Source of the DNA: a virus
Strand: one strand, 5' to 3'
IMG/VR virus record: IMGVR_UViG_3300013093_000022
Coordinates: 62,001 to 126,000 of that record
Length of the DNA stretch: 64,000 bases
Positions 32,048-41,800 of the stretch are shown piece after piece. The notes below the pieces were generated by a model. It searched no databases. It was given only the letters and a program-made list of their open reading frames with translations, and was not told the origin of the DNA. Numbering within the stretch: the first letter of the stretch is position 1; each line of letters starts with the position of its first letter. The position numbers and the translations under genes were made by a program.

Positions 32048-32818
32048 CTAGTCGAACCGTTCCTGAGCGTCCTTCTGGGTGGGCTTCGGCAGGCTCGCCA
32101 GGTTGATGAAGTCGCCGCTCAGGTCCTTGCAGGCGTGGACCGGCTCACCGGCCAGCCAACGGTTGTACGTCCTGATCCAGACCGCGTACTCGTTCATCAG
32201 CGCCGTGTAGCTGCCCGTCCCCCCGATCTTCAGTGGGCGGACGTTGATCAGGCGGCGGCGCATCGCGCCGAAGGTGGCCCGCTCGGTCTCGTCGCCGCAC
32301 ACCCCGGTGGCGACCCCGGTCGCGAACTCCATGTGCTTCACCGGGTCGGCACCGGCCCGGTCGAGGTGGATGTGGAGCGCCGCCAGCGCCGAGGCGGTGA
32401 TCGACTTGTTCCTGCCCGAGGCCGTCTTGGTGTACGGCGACTCGTCCGACAGCGCTATCGCCCACTGGACGATCGGACGCCACTCGTCGTTGAAGACCTG
32501 GACGTAGTCGGCCACCAGGCCCTTGTCCTGGGTGGCGACCATGCCCATCTCCTCGACGATGAACAGCCGGGCGACGGCGGCGAGCCGCCCGACCAGGGAC
32601 ATCCTCGCGCCCCGGGTCTGGAGGACGTTGCCGATCGTGCGGGGCTTGTTCATGTCGATCACGTCCCCGGCGGAGGGCTCAACGCCCTCGACGATCATCA
32701 TCGGGACGTCCTGGGACTTGTCGTTGATGTTGACGCCCATCCCCGTGTGGGGAATTGCAGCCGTGCGCCACGGTGACAGCAGTTCCACCTGCTCCCTCGC
32801 CGTCCAGATGCGCCTCAC
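32048..32818 (-). CDS. Unidentified protein (256 aa)
   Basis: I chose the GTG (VRRIWTAREQVELLSPWRTA) whose GTGA overlaps the stop of the small secreted gene; an internal ATG (MGVNINDKSQ, position 32740) is the alternative. The segment GDVIDMNKPRTIGNVLQTRG and a long helical middle (SLVGRLAAVARLFIVEEMGM) are the most distinctive parts; the C-terminal half is helical with RLINVRPLKIGGTGSYTALM. No catalytic motif or family is recognised. It is the last gene before the non-coding strip. Confidence 0.6.
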   Translation of the reverse strand: MRRIWTAREQVELLSPWRTAAIPHTGMGVNINDKSQDVPMMIVEGVEPSAGDVIDMNKPRTIGNVLQTRGARMSLVGRLAAVARLFIVEEMGMVATQDKGLVADYVQVFNDEWRPIVQWAIALSDESPYTKTASGRNKSITASALAALHIHLDRAGADPVKHMEFATGVATGVCGDETERATFGAMRRRLINVRPLKIGGTGSYTALMNEYAVWIRTYNRWLAGEPVHACKDLSGDFINLASLPKPTQKDAQERFD

Positions 32819-33021
32819 ACCAATTCTGGTCGCACACCGGGAACTTTCCACCCCGCGTACGTGCCCCTCGTTGACACGTAGCAGCCACCCACGACGGTCT
32901 TGCGGGGGATGTCTTTCGGGTGGCACGCCGAGTACGGTACACGGCGGTGGTGGGCCGAGGCGGGGGCGTTCGCCAGGCACACGGCGACGGCGATCAGCCT
33001 CATGAAGCGACGCCGGTTCAC
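32815..33021 (-). CDS. Small secreted protein with Tat-like signal peptide
   Basis: This encodes 68 residues from ATG. MNRRRFMRLIAVAVCLANAP then ASA-HH is a signal peptide; RRRFM fits the twin-arginine RRxF(L/M) pattern, and ASA is a good cleavage site. The mature part is about 45 residues with two Cys (SACHPKD, GGCYVSTRG) that could form a disulphide. A secreted phage protein could affect the cell envelope, for example superinfection exclusion, but that is speculation. It follows a homing nuclease. Confidence 0.55.
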   Translation of the reverse strand: MNRRRFMRLIAVAVCLANAPASAHHRRVPYSACHPKDIPRKTVVGGCYVSTRGTYAGWKVPGVRPELV

Positions 33022-33051
33022 ACTAATTACACGTGCGATATTGGCCAGTAT

Positions 33052-33960
33052 TTAGGCTCGGAGAACGGCGAGAAACTGATTCTTGTTGAAGATGCGCTCC
33101 AACTCCCCCAGTCGCTGCCGATCAACCACCACCAGTGGCTCTGAGAGGTCCCAGGAGTCCCGAATCCGAGGTTGGGGACTGTTGGGGTGGTCCCAACCCT
33201 TAGTCTCGATGGCGAGCCCTTCAACTAAAAAGTCGGGACGATACTCGTGGCCGTCAAGAATAAACGGACGGTCGTCGGGCCACGGTGCCCAAGAAATATT
33301 TAAGCGAGTCAGGCAAGCGATGAATCGAATCTCGTAACCACTGTTGAGATTTACTTCACCGTGACGGTAGTGCTGTGCCCGTTTTCGGCTGTGCTGCAAG
33401 TTGGAGCATTTTAACGAACAGAACATCATCTGCCCCGGCCACGTTCCAGGGCGGGAAAATTCTTCTTTGCACTGCTGACAGACGGCAGTCTTTCTGGGGA
33501 TGGGTTTGCGGCCTGGGCGAGATGTTCGATGTTCGCTGCAGTAAATCCGGTTGTATGACCCCGTGGAGACGCCACACACCTTGCACTCTGGGTAGTGAAT
33601 GCCACTTGACCGAGCAATTGCGGCGCACTTCACCGAACAGGTGTTGCGGTCCTGACGGGCGTAGTGGGTGAATTCGTTACCGCATACGGTACACGTACTG
33701 GCGGCCCTAGCTTCCTGTGCCGCCATTTTTCCTCGGCATTTTACGGAACAGGTGTTGTAGGGCTTGCTCCTGCGGTATTTGAACTCTTCGCCGCACCCTG
33801 GGCAGACCTTGACTATCCAAGTTTCCTGAGCCTCATAAGTGGCTTTCATGTTGCGGGTGCGGAGTTCCTTCCCACACGCGGTTGAGCACGTCCGTTTTGT
33901 TCGATATCTGGGCTGCTCGAACTCGTCGCCGCAGATCTCACAATTACTTTTGTCAGACAA
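33052..33960 (-). CDS. Freestanding homing endonuclease, zinc array plus PD-(D/E)XK
   Basis: This encodes 302 residues from TTG (LSDKSNCEICGDEF) because GGAGGGG lies 6 bases upstream; a further upstream TTG exists but has no site. Residues 1-190 hold five Cys4-type modules (CEICG..CSTAC; CPGCG..CSVKC; CTVCG..CSVKC; CKVCG..CSEH; CQQCK..CSLKC), probably for DNA recognition. The C-terminal nuclease core is GYEIRF, then EYRPDFLVEGLAIETKGW, giving the E..PD..ExK pattern. Lower GC than neighbours. It lies directly after the major capsid gene, a typical invasion site for such genes. Confidence 0.75.
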   Translation of the reverse strand: MSDKSNCEICGDEFEQPRYRTKRTCSTACGKELRTRNMKATYEAQETWIVKVCPGCGEEFKYRRSKPYNTCSVKCRGKMAAQEARAASTCTVCGNEFTHYARQDRNTCSVKCAAIARSSGIHYPECKVCGVSTGSYNRIYCSEHRTSRPGRKPIPRKTAVCQQCKEEFSRPGTWPGQMMFCSLKCSNLQHSRKRAQHYRHGEVNLNSGYEIRFIACLTRLNISWAPWPDDRPFILDGHEYRPDFLVEGLAIETKGWDHPNSPQPRIRDSWDLSEPLVVVDRQRLGELERIFNKNQFLAVLRA

Positions 33961-34017
33961 AGCAAAACCCCTCCATTTCGGTTGGTTACCCAACCTTACA
34001 TGAAGGGGCCTTGCTTT
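33959..34017 (-). promoter_or_regulatory. Long hairpin sequestering the homing nuclease ribosome site
   Basis: On the minus strand AAAGCAA pairs with TTGCTTT, CCCCTTCAT with ATGGAGGGG (one mismatch bulge), and an inner GGTTGG-GTAA-CCAACC stem has a GNRA tetraloop. The Shine-Dalgarno GGAGGGG and the TTG start lie in the 3-prime arm, so the folded mRNA would block translation, as known for T4 I-TevI. Confidence 0.7.
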
Positions 34018-34051
34018 TCAAACTAGGCTTGGTTTACACCCGCAAGAGTTA

Positions 34052-35053
34052 CTAGCTCTTACGAAGTATAACTATGCCGCGTGGGTTTAACACAGCCATC
34101 CCGACGAGCTCGTCCATCACCCATCCCTTGTGGAACTGCTCCACGAGGTTGTTCTCGGTGACGTCCAGGCTGTACATGACCGGGAACACGCCCAGGAAGG
34201 ACGGGTCCGGGGTCAGGTACGTGGTGCCCGGGGGGATGATGATCGACTTGCCGATCTGGAACTCGCCGAACTGGACGATCCGCTCACCGGCCACGACACT
34301 GTCCTTGAAGGCCCAGCCGGTCGTGTTGATGTCCCACCTGTAGAAGTCACGGTACTCCTGCGGGTTGCACAGCAGACGGGTGCTGTCCAACATGCGCTGG
34401 TCGGTGAAGGTCACCGCCGTGTACAGGTCGTCCGGGGACAGGTAGGTACCCGCCACCTGGATCTCGTTCGGCAGCGACCCGGTGCCCGGTGCCGAGGTCG
34501 GGTCGACCGACCGGTACTGGGCCGCCGAGACCTCCAGCAGGGTCACCAGGCGGGCGTCTTCCTGACGCATGATCGCCTGCTTCGTCATGTCCTGGGTGTA
34601 CTCGACGATGTTGGACCGCAGGTAGTACAGGTCTTCCTTCTTGATCTTCGGGAAGGAGGCGATGCGGAACAGGAGGATCTCGACACGCTTGCCCTCGAAG
34701 GGCGTGATCTTGATCTCGCCCTCGTCGCCGTGCAGGAGGTACGCCTGACCCAGGTCGTCCAGGATGTCGTACTGAATGGGCACGCCGGGGGTCAAAGTGT
34801 CCTCCAGCAGAACATTCCGCAGAATACCCTGGTAGCGAAGCTGAAGCTGGATCGGGCCGATCATCGACTGACCGAGGCGAACCATCCCATTCTGGCGGTC
34901 GGCCAGAATGTTCGCCAGCTTGACCTGCTTGTCGCGGGCCGACAGCTTACGCCCGCCCATCTTCCGCATCGTCGACTGCATGTCGGAGACGTACTCGTCG
35001 GACTTCTTCGCGAACCGGCCGAAGCCGGAACCGGTAGCAACAGGAACAGCCAT
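34052..35053 (-). CDS. Major capsid protein, HK97 fold
   Basis: This encodes 333 residues from ATG with TTAGGAAGGGG upstream. N-arm and helix (VSDMQSTMRKMGGRKLSARD), a long spine-helix region (LYYLRSNIVEYTQDMTKQAIMR), and beta-rich P- and A-domain segments (LGQAYLLHGDEGEIKITPFE; TTYLTPDPSFLGVFPVMYSL) fit the HK97-type capsid seen in large myoviruses. It follows protease/scaffold and decoration genes. No propeptide is obvious; the first 35 residues might be cleaved. It forms the icosahedral shell. Confidence 0.88.
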   Translation of the reverse strand: MAVPVATGSGFGRFAKKSDEYVSDMQSTMRKMGGRKLSARDKQVKLANILADRQNGMVRLGQSMIGPIQLQLRYQGILRNVLLEDTLTPGVPIQYDILDDLGQAYLLHGDEGEIKITPFEGKRVEILLFRIASFPKIKKEDLYYLRSNIVEYTQDMTKQAIMRQEDARLVTLLEVSAAQYRSVDPTSAPGTGSLPNEIQVAGTYLSPDDLYTAVTFTDQRMLDSTRLLCNPQEYRDFYRWDINTTGWAFKDSVVAGERIVQFGEFQIGKSIIIPPGTTYLTPDPSFLGVFPVMYSLDVTENNLVEQFHKGWVMDELVGMAVLNPRGIVILRKS

Positions 35054-35067
35054 TGTCCTACCCCTTC

Positions 35068-35604
35068 CTAACTCGCCGAACCGACGGCGACGGAACTGGC
35101 GAAGTTGAACGGGTTCAGGCGGACGAGGATGACCGAGGTCGACTCCACGTCAATCAGCTCCGCGATCGCGTTCGAGTTGTTCGCGCCGGTTGGGGTGAGA
35201 AGGCCGACCGAGTTCCCGGTCAGCAGCACACGGCCGCCATTGACAGGGTTCAGGCCGGACCAGTTGGCGGTCGCGTCGAACGCCGGGGCGACGACCTCGA
35301 AAACCGCGTCGATAGCGCCGGTCCACACCGTGAACAGGTTGGTGCCGGTCGCTGTCACCTCGTCGATGCCGAGGGACGGGGCGCAGAACAGGGCCGAGAG
35401 CCCGAAGGGCTTCTGGTTGGCCGCGCCGGTGTAGGGGGTGAAGACTTCAGCCGTCTTGCGGCACATCACCGAACCAGGAAGGATGTCGAACGAACGGCTC
35501 CAAGACGGGTCCAGGAATCCGCCGTACGGTGTCGCCTGGTGCTGCGCGTAGATCGGGCGCAGGGTGCGCTTCTGGGCCGGGTTGGCCACAGTGGGTCGGA
35601 ACAT
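35068..35604 (-). CDS. Capsid decoration/stabilisation protein
   Basis: This encodes 178 residues from ATG with AAAGGAGGAAGAGAG upstream. It lies between maturation protease and major capsid genes, the usual place of decoration proteins. Pro/Tyr-rich N-terminus (MFRPTVANPAQKRTLRPIYA) then a compact beta-rich body (GLSALFCAPSLGIDEVTATG; TGAIDAVFEVVAPAFDATAN) ending in ELIDVESTSVILVRLNPFNF, a typical end of small beta-tulip decoration proteins. Confidence 0.72.
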   Translation of the reverse strand: MFRPTVANPAQKRTLRPIYAQHQATPYGGFLDPSWSRSFDILPGSVMCRKTAEVFTPYTGAANQKPFGLSALFCAPSLGIDEVTATGTNLFTVWTGAIDAVFEVVAPAFDATANWSGLNPVNGGRVLLTGNSVGLLTPTGANNSNAIAELIDVESTSVILVRLNPFNFASSVAVGSAS

Positions 35605-35642
35605 AACTCTCTTCCTCCTTTCAGAGGTGTCTAGTCAGGCCC

Positions 35643-38600
35643 TCAGAAGAAGAGGGCGCTGTCGGTGTCGGGATCACTGGCGGAAATCCGACGGGTGCTC
35701 GCCACGCGCTGGTTGGCGAATCCGACCGGAATCCCTCTGGTCCCGCGAGAGCCTGCTGCGGCGACCTTGCGTGCGGTCTTCTTGCTTTGCTTGCCCTGGT
35801 CCGCGACGACCGCCTCGAGGACACGGATCCGGTCACGAACAACCGGCGAGCGAAGGGTTTCGAACCGGGCGGTCAGAGTCCACCGGTCCTTCTCCGAGTA
35901 GGTACCCGGGTAGGCCTTGATGTAGGCGTCGGCCAGACGAACGGCCTCCACACCCGTGGCCAGCTTCCTGGACTCCTTACCCTTGTCGGGTGCCCAGGTG
36001 CCCGCGTTACCGTCCACGACATCGAGGACCGGGTCAGCGAGCTGGTCACCGGCGTTGTGCGCGAAGTCGCTGAGATCGAACTGCGATGCCTGCGCGTCTG
36101 CGTCGGTAACATTCTTGACAGGAGCCTCGACGTCGATCCGGTCCTGTGGTGCCGCCACGCTCAAAGACTCGTCCTGAGCCCTGCGTTGACGCATATTGCC
36201 TCCCTCGAACTTGCGGGCCTCGGCCAGAACGTATTCCAGCGTCGGGAACAGTGTGGCCAGCTTGGCCTGCGGGTTCTGCCACCGGGCCGAGTACGAGGCG
36301 GCGGCGCGGCGGATGAAGTTGGCGTTGCGGTGCTGGCGTGCAGTCCGGCCGGTCGCCTTGTGGAGCCACGAGTCGAAGGCCCGGAAGGCGTGGATGGAGG
36401 CGTCCTTGGGCTGGGTTTCGACATTGTCCAGGGCCAGCGAGTCGAAGTCGTCGCCCGCCAGTTCCTGGACGTCGGTGCCCGACAGTTCGGGGTCGACGGT
36501 CGTCGGGTCCTCAAGTTCCTCGGCGTAGAAGTAGCGGTTGCCTCGTTTCACGACAGGAACGGCGGCCGCCTCGTAGAAGGTGCGGCCGTTGAAGTTCGGG
36601 TGGTCGGCGGTGAGCATGGCCACCATCTTGCGGGCCATCGCGCCGCGCTGGGCCGGGGGCAGGGCGCGGACCACGTCGGCCAGGCGCTGGTAGTGGCCCG
36701 GGTCGAACTGGGGCCGGCGCGAGGCCACCAGGTTGTTCTCGGTGTTCGAGATCGGGGAGTCGCCCTCGACCGGGGCGGCCACCGCCTCGGCACCGGGCAC
36801 CTGGGAGATGAACACCTCCTCGGAGTTGCCCTGGCTGTCGTCGATGCCGTACGGGCCGCCGTCGGTGTGTCCGCTGTCGTCGGCCATGAAGTGCCGCCCC
36901 TTGGCGGTCCGGCTGGCCAGTGTGGTGCGTCGCATGGTGCCTCCTCGCTTATTGCCACGCGAACGTGCGCTTCTCACAGGATCGGCGTAGAGGTAACCAG
37001 ATTCCTTCTTGTTGCCTCCATCAAGGTGGTCGTCAACAATGTCCTTAATGCCGTCCATAGTGTCGGCAGAGTGCATGCCTTTGCCGTCAAGCATCACGGA
37101 GTACATTCCGTTGCCGCGATGCCGAGAAATGGAATGATCGCGGTAGGATGACCCCGATTCATCGTCACGATAATCGAGGGCAGCCCTACGGCGGGCTTCC
37201 ATCTGCTGGCCGTCGGCACCGGCGTAGTCCTCGTCGTAGTCGCCCATAGGGTCCGAGTCGTCGTCACCGTCGTCGTCGTAGTCGCCCCCGTCGCCGTCCT
37301 CAAGGCCCTCTTCGCTCTCAAAGGCCTCGATGTCGCCCTCGGCCTCGTCGAGCAGCGACTCGATGTCCCCGCCGCCCATCTCCGGGCCCATGTCCTCGCC
37401 ACCCATGTCGGGGCCGCCCTGCTCATCCCCGTAGCCCGGGTCCTCGTCGCCGTAGCCCTCGTCGCCGCCGTAGGCCTCGTCCTCGGGGCCCGCCTCGTCG
37501 CCGTAGCCTTCGTCCTCGTCGGCCGCGTAGTAGCGACTCATGCCTACTCCTTTGGTGGTCCGTCTACCCTTTTTAAGTTCCGGGGGGTTGATTGGCATTA
37601 CAGGGTTGTTTTTTTTCTTACCGCTCGGCATTGCCACCTCTTCGGCAGATTCCGAATTGCGGTCGTCGTCGAGGCCGCCCTTTTCCTGGTCGGCGTCCAA
37701 TTTGTGGGAGCGGTCCATCGACGGTGCCCGCAATTCCATCGGGCTCTGCACCCAATGGTGAAAAAGGTCGGTGTCGTCGTCCGACTCGTCGCGCAAAGTG
37801 TCGATGTCCTCGGGGGCCTTGTTCTTCAACAGGCGGGGCAATTCGGCCTTCTTGTACCAGTGGGCCATGAAGTCGCCCTTTCTCTTCGCCTTCTTGATGG
37901 TCGCCCCGTACAGGGCCCGCAGGTCCTGGTTCGGGTCCCACTCGTCGACACCCAGGTTCTTGGCCCCCAAGGCGTTGCGGTACGAGGCCAGCGCCTGTTC
38001 CTTGGCGTGGTCGGCGCTCTCGGCGTGCCCCCAGTTGGAGGGCCTGTAGTCAACAATGTGCGGGTTGTGGGGGTGCGGGCCCCCCTCCTCGTGGACCCAC
38101 TGCCAGCGCGAGTCGGGGAAGGTCTCGTCCGGCGAGAAGACCGACAGCCGGTGGCCGCCGGGCAGGACCGCCACTGAGTGGGCACCCGACTCGTCCGAGA
38201 ACTGGACGTCGTCGACGGCACCGGCCGACCTGCGGTTCGCTGAGATGACCCGCGACACGACCGCCGTCTCGTCGGCCGGGTCGAACACGTAGCTCAGCTC
38301 GAAGAAGCCCAGCTTGTAGCACTTCTCGTACACCAGGGTCCGCTTCCCGGTCTTGGCGTTCTTCATGTGCTCGCCCTTGTGCAGCAGGATGTGGTCGCAC
38401 ATGTTCGACTCGTCGGTCGCCCTGTGGTCGCAGACCGAGCAGATCGTGAAGCCCGCCTCGACGCCCATCGACACCGAGTCCAGGCCGCCCGACACGATCT
38501 CGCGGGCCAGCTTCGGGAACCGGACCGCGTCGGTCTCCATGATCGTCTCGACGTATCGGTCGGCACCCTTCTCGATGTAGCGGGCAGCCACCACCACCCC

Positions 38601-38873
38601 GCGCGCCCTCTCGGGATCCTCGTTGCCGTGGTTGACGAACACCGGCTTGCCGACGAACGTCTTGTAGTACTTCTTCAACTGGCTCGACGGCCAGGCGTCG
38701 TAGTTCTGGTTCACCCGGGCCGAGATCGCCCTCACCTGGGTGTACACGAAACCCGGTTTGGCCTTCCACCCCTCGGCGGCGGCCCCGGCCTTCCGGTAGT
38801 CGGCCACCAGCCGGGTCGCGTCGTCGCCCGAGAGGGAGGCCCCGACCTTGGAGGAGCTGATCCTGCGCTGCAC
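35643..38873 (-). CDS. Capsid maturation protease fused to acidic scaffold-like region (1076 aa)
   Basis: GTG start three bases after the previous stop. Residues 70-140 (FVGKPVFVNHGNEDPERARG; FPKLAREIVSGG; LDSVSMGVEAG) fit a prohead-protease core with His82 and Ser135 as likely catalytic residues (U9/S80-like), and CSVCDHRATDESNMCDH adds a zinc site. Residues about 445-560 are an extreme Asp/Glu/Gly tract, expected of a scaffold. The C-terminal 500 residues include RTAKGRHF and helical segments. Usually protease and scaffold are separate or in-frame nested genes; here they are one very long protein upstream of capsid genes. Confidence 0.72.
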   Translation of the reverse strand: MQRRISSSKVGASLSGDDATRLVADYRKAGAAAEGWKAKPGFVYTQVRAISARVNQNYDAWPSSQLKKYYKTFVGKPVFVNHGNEDPERARGVVVAARYIEKGADRYVETIMETDAVRFPKLAREIVSGGLDSVSMGVEAGFTICSVCDHRATDESNMCDHILLHKGEHMKNAKTGKRTLVYEKCYKLGFFELSYVFDPADETAVVSRVISANRRSAGAVDDVQFSDESGAHSVAVLPGGHRLSVFSPDETFPDSRWQWVHEEGGPHPHNPHIVDYRPSNWGHAESADHAKEQALASYRNALGAKNLGVDEWDPNQDLRALYGATIKKAKRKGDFMAHWYKKAELPRLLKNKAPEDIDTLRDESDDDTDLFHHWVQSPMELRAPSMDRSHKLDADQEKGGLDDDRNSESAEEVAMPSGKKKNNPVMPINPPELKKGRRTTKGVGMSRYYAADEDEGYGDEAGPEDEAYGGDEGYGDEDPGYGDEQGGPDMGGEDMGPEMGGGDIESLLDEAEGDIEAFESEEGLEDGDGGDYDDDGDDDSDPMGDYDEDYAGADGQQMEARRRAALDYRDDESGSSYRDHSISRHRGNGMYSVMLDGKGMHSADTMDGIKDIVDDHLDGGNKKESGYLYADPVRSARSRGNKRGGTMRRTTLASRTAKGRHFMADDSGHTDGGPYGIDDSQGNSEEVFISQVPGAEAVAAPVEGDSPISNTENNLVASRRPQFDPGHYQRLADVVRALPPAQRGAMARKMVAMLTADHPNFNGRTFYEAAAVPVVKRGNRYFYAEELEDPTTVDPELSGTDVQELAGDDFDSLALDNVETQPKDASIHAFRAFDSWLHKATGRTARQHRNANFIRRAAASYSARWQNPQAKLATLFPTLEYVLAEARKFEGGNMRQRRAQDESLSVAAPQDRIDVEAPVKNVTDADAQASQFDLSDFAHNAGDQLADPVLDVVDGNAGTWAPDKGKESRKLATGVEAVRLADAYIKAYPGTYSEKDRWTLTARFETLRSPVVRDRIRVLEAVVADQGKQSKKTARKVAAAGSRGTRGIPVGFANQRVASTRRISASDPDTDSALFF

Positions 38874-38876
38874 GGG

Positions 38877-41800
38877 CTACCCGTCCTCGTAGTGGGTGCC
38901 CCGCAGGTCGAGGCTGCCCAGGTTCCGGGCCCCCTTCGGGTGCGACTCGTCCTCCAGCTCCCGCTGCTCGGCCGGGGTGTAGTTGCGTCCCGCCGTGCGG
39001 AGCATCTTCTGGGCCGCCGCAGCGATCCCGTCGTCGCTGTGCGACGGCTCGTCGAGGAACCCGCCGCCCGAGGCGTGGAAGCGTCGAACCACGTCCGAAT
39101 CGTCGAGGCTGGCGGCTTTCGGGACGGCTTTGAGGAGTTCGGTGATGGGCTTGCCCATATTCGCGACACCTCCCCCTTCACCGTCCTCCTCGTCGTCTTC
39201 CTCTTGGTTCTTTCTCTTTGGCCCGACCTCGCCCAGGCCGACGTCGCCCTTGTCGTAGGCGAGGTTCTTGGGGTTGTTCGGGTTGAAGTAGCCCCGCTCG
39301 CCCCCGTCGAAGGCGTCGGCCTCGTACACGAGCGAGGCACCCTTGGTGTTGCTCAAATCGCCGACCGTGTGGCCGCCGGACTGCTCGGCCGCCGACTCAA
39401 AGCCGCCGTGGCCCAGGCCCTCACCCGACCCCCCGGCGCTCAAGTGACCGGCCGACACCCCGCCCAGGGACCCGTAACCGGCGTCGCCCGAACCGGCGAA
39501 GTCCCCGTTGGCACGGACACGGCGCGACTTCTTCTGCTGGGGCAGCCGCTCGCTGTACACCGTGACGTCGCCGTCGCAGTCGGTCATCCAGGTCTCGTTG
39601 TGGCGGGGCCGCTCATGCTCCTTGACGTAGTCCTCCGACGTCGTCGACCACTCCTGCCGGTTGGGCCCGGAACCGGCGAACGAGTAGTCCATCCAGTTGG
39701 GTCCGCCCTTGGTCAGGAAAGCGCCGTCGGCCTCGAAGTACATCTTCGCGAACCTCTGCGGGTCGCTGCTGCCGTGGAACAGGTGGGTCAGCCCGGACAG
39801 GGCGCTCCCGATGCCGCTGCCGATCGAAGGGATCAGCGACGCCCCCTCGCCCAGCAGGGTCGGGACCATCGACATCATGTTCGCCGCACCGGCACCGCCG
39901 CCCATCTGGGGGCGCTGCCTCTGCTGGTCGGAGTCGGTGCCGCTCGGGGTGCCGTTCGGCTTCGGCGGGGCCATCGCCGTCCCGTTGTTCCCGTCGTGGG
40001 TGCCCTGCATGGGGCCGCTCGGGATGATCTGCTGGCCTTGGGCGTTCGTCGTCGGCTTCCGGGGCGTGTTCACCGAACCGCTCGGCGGTGCCACCGACTT
40101 GTAGGCCCCGCCCTGTCCGCCCGGGGTGCCGGGGGCGTTCGGGGCGGTGCTTGAAGCCGCTGCGGCGGCAGGCTCGTCGTCGTCGTCGGCACGCTTCCAC
40201 AGCGCGGCCTGTTTCATCGCGACCAGCGGCGAGGCGTCGAAGCCACGCTCGTGGAGTTCGTCGACGACGTTCCTGACCTCGTCGTTGTGGTCCCGGCAGT
40301 CCTGGAAGTGGTCCGACGGCTCGTCGTTCGACAGGTCGCGCAGCCTGTTCAGCAGGTCCTCGTCGGCGACCATCTTCAGCGACGAGAAGTGGACGATCCC
40401 GTCCTTGGGCATGTCCTCAATGCCCTCTGCGTGCCATGCGAAAGCCGGGTGGTGCTCGGTGATCTTTCCCTTGGCGGTCCGGCGGGCGTCCTTGCCCCAC
40501 TGCTTGCGCTCGTGTTTGTGCTGCTCCCATTCGGGCAGGGCCTCGTAGCCTTCCACGGCGTCGGCCCAATTGTTCCTCTGCTGCTTGGACCGCCAGTCGT
40601 CGGGGTCGCCCATGTAGTCTCGGGGGTCGCCGGTCGCGACCCCACCGGCCAGTTTGCGCCGGTCCCGGCGGCGGGCGTCCTTGACGTCGCGCCCGGGGGC
40701 TTGCCGGTCGTTTCCAGACTCCCCCTCGTAGGGCAGGGGTGCGTACTCGGTGTGGTCCACCGGTGCCCCGTTGCAGCAGTCGGTCACCGGGTACTCGTGG
40801 CCTTGGGCGTAGGGTCCGCGCTCGTCGTAGTTGGGCTCCTCGTACTCCCAGTGGATCGGCGGTGCCGGGGCCCCGCAGTTGTCGCACACCTCGTGGTTCC
40901 CGGCGGTGTCGGGCATCGGGTCCTCATAATCTGAGGGGTCGAGGTCCTCGGGGCGGGGGTCGGCACCCGGGCCCAGCAAACCGGCCCGGCGTCGAGAGGC
41001 CATGATCTGGTCGGGGCCGGTCGTCTCCCGGTCGTCGCCCAGGTCGGTGAAGTAGTGGTTCTGCTCGTCCGACAGCTCCGGCACCCAGTACAGGTTCGGT
41101 GTCAGCCGGTGGGGCTGGTGCTTGAGGACGTCGGCCTTCTTCTTGTAGGCGTCGTCGGGGTTGTTGCCGTACCCGTCCTGGTCGTAGTCGCGCTCCCATG
41201 ACGGGGAGCAGCCCGAGTCCTTGCCCTGGACGAAGTCGAAGACCTGCTCGGCCTGCTCCCGGGTGGCCGGCTCCTCCAGCGAGGTCAGGAAGTTGTCGGC
41301 GGCCGTCATGTCGACGTGGTTGTCGTTGTTCTCCTTCGCCCACGACTTGAACTCGTCGACGACCGACCCCTTGCGCTTCTTGAAGTGGTGGGGGTTGGTC
41401 TTGGCCTGCTGGGACTGCTGGGCCAGGTAGGTGGCGTAGCCGTGGGAGCACAGGCGGCCGACGAACGTGAACTTGCGCTTGAAGGCCCACTTGCCCCACT
41501 CGCAGCCGCACTTCCAGTTCGCGATCGCCCTCTTGCCGCCCGAGAAGCCGCCGTTCGGGTAGGCGGAACCGTTGAGGATCATCACCTCGTAGGTGGCGTG
41601 GTCGCCGTCGACGCTGGCCAGGATCGCGTTCGAGTCGGACGCCTTGACGTGGACCCCGCCGTCGCGCAGGATCCGGACCGCCTTCTGCCGGACGTCCTTC
41701 CAGGCTGCGGTGCGGATCGACCTGTCGGCCAGGACCAGGTCCATCCACTCGCCGGTCTCCCGGTCGAGCCCGGCGTCGAGCTCCATCGAGCCCTTGCGGA

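Noticed and set aside
31600-32051. Plus-strand open frames of 60-93 codons over the non-coding strip
   Set aside because: They have no ribosome site, unlikely composition, and run against all other genes in the window.
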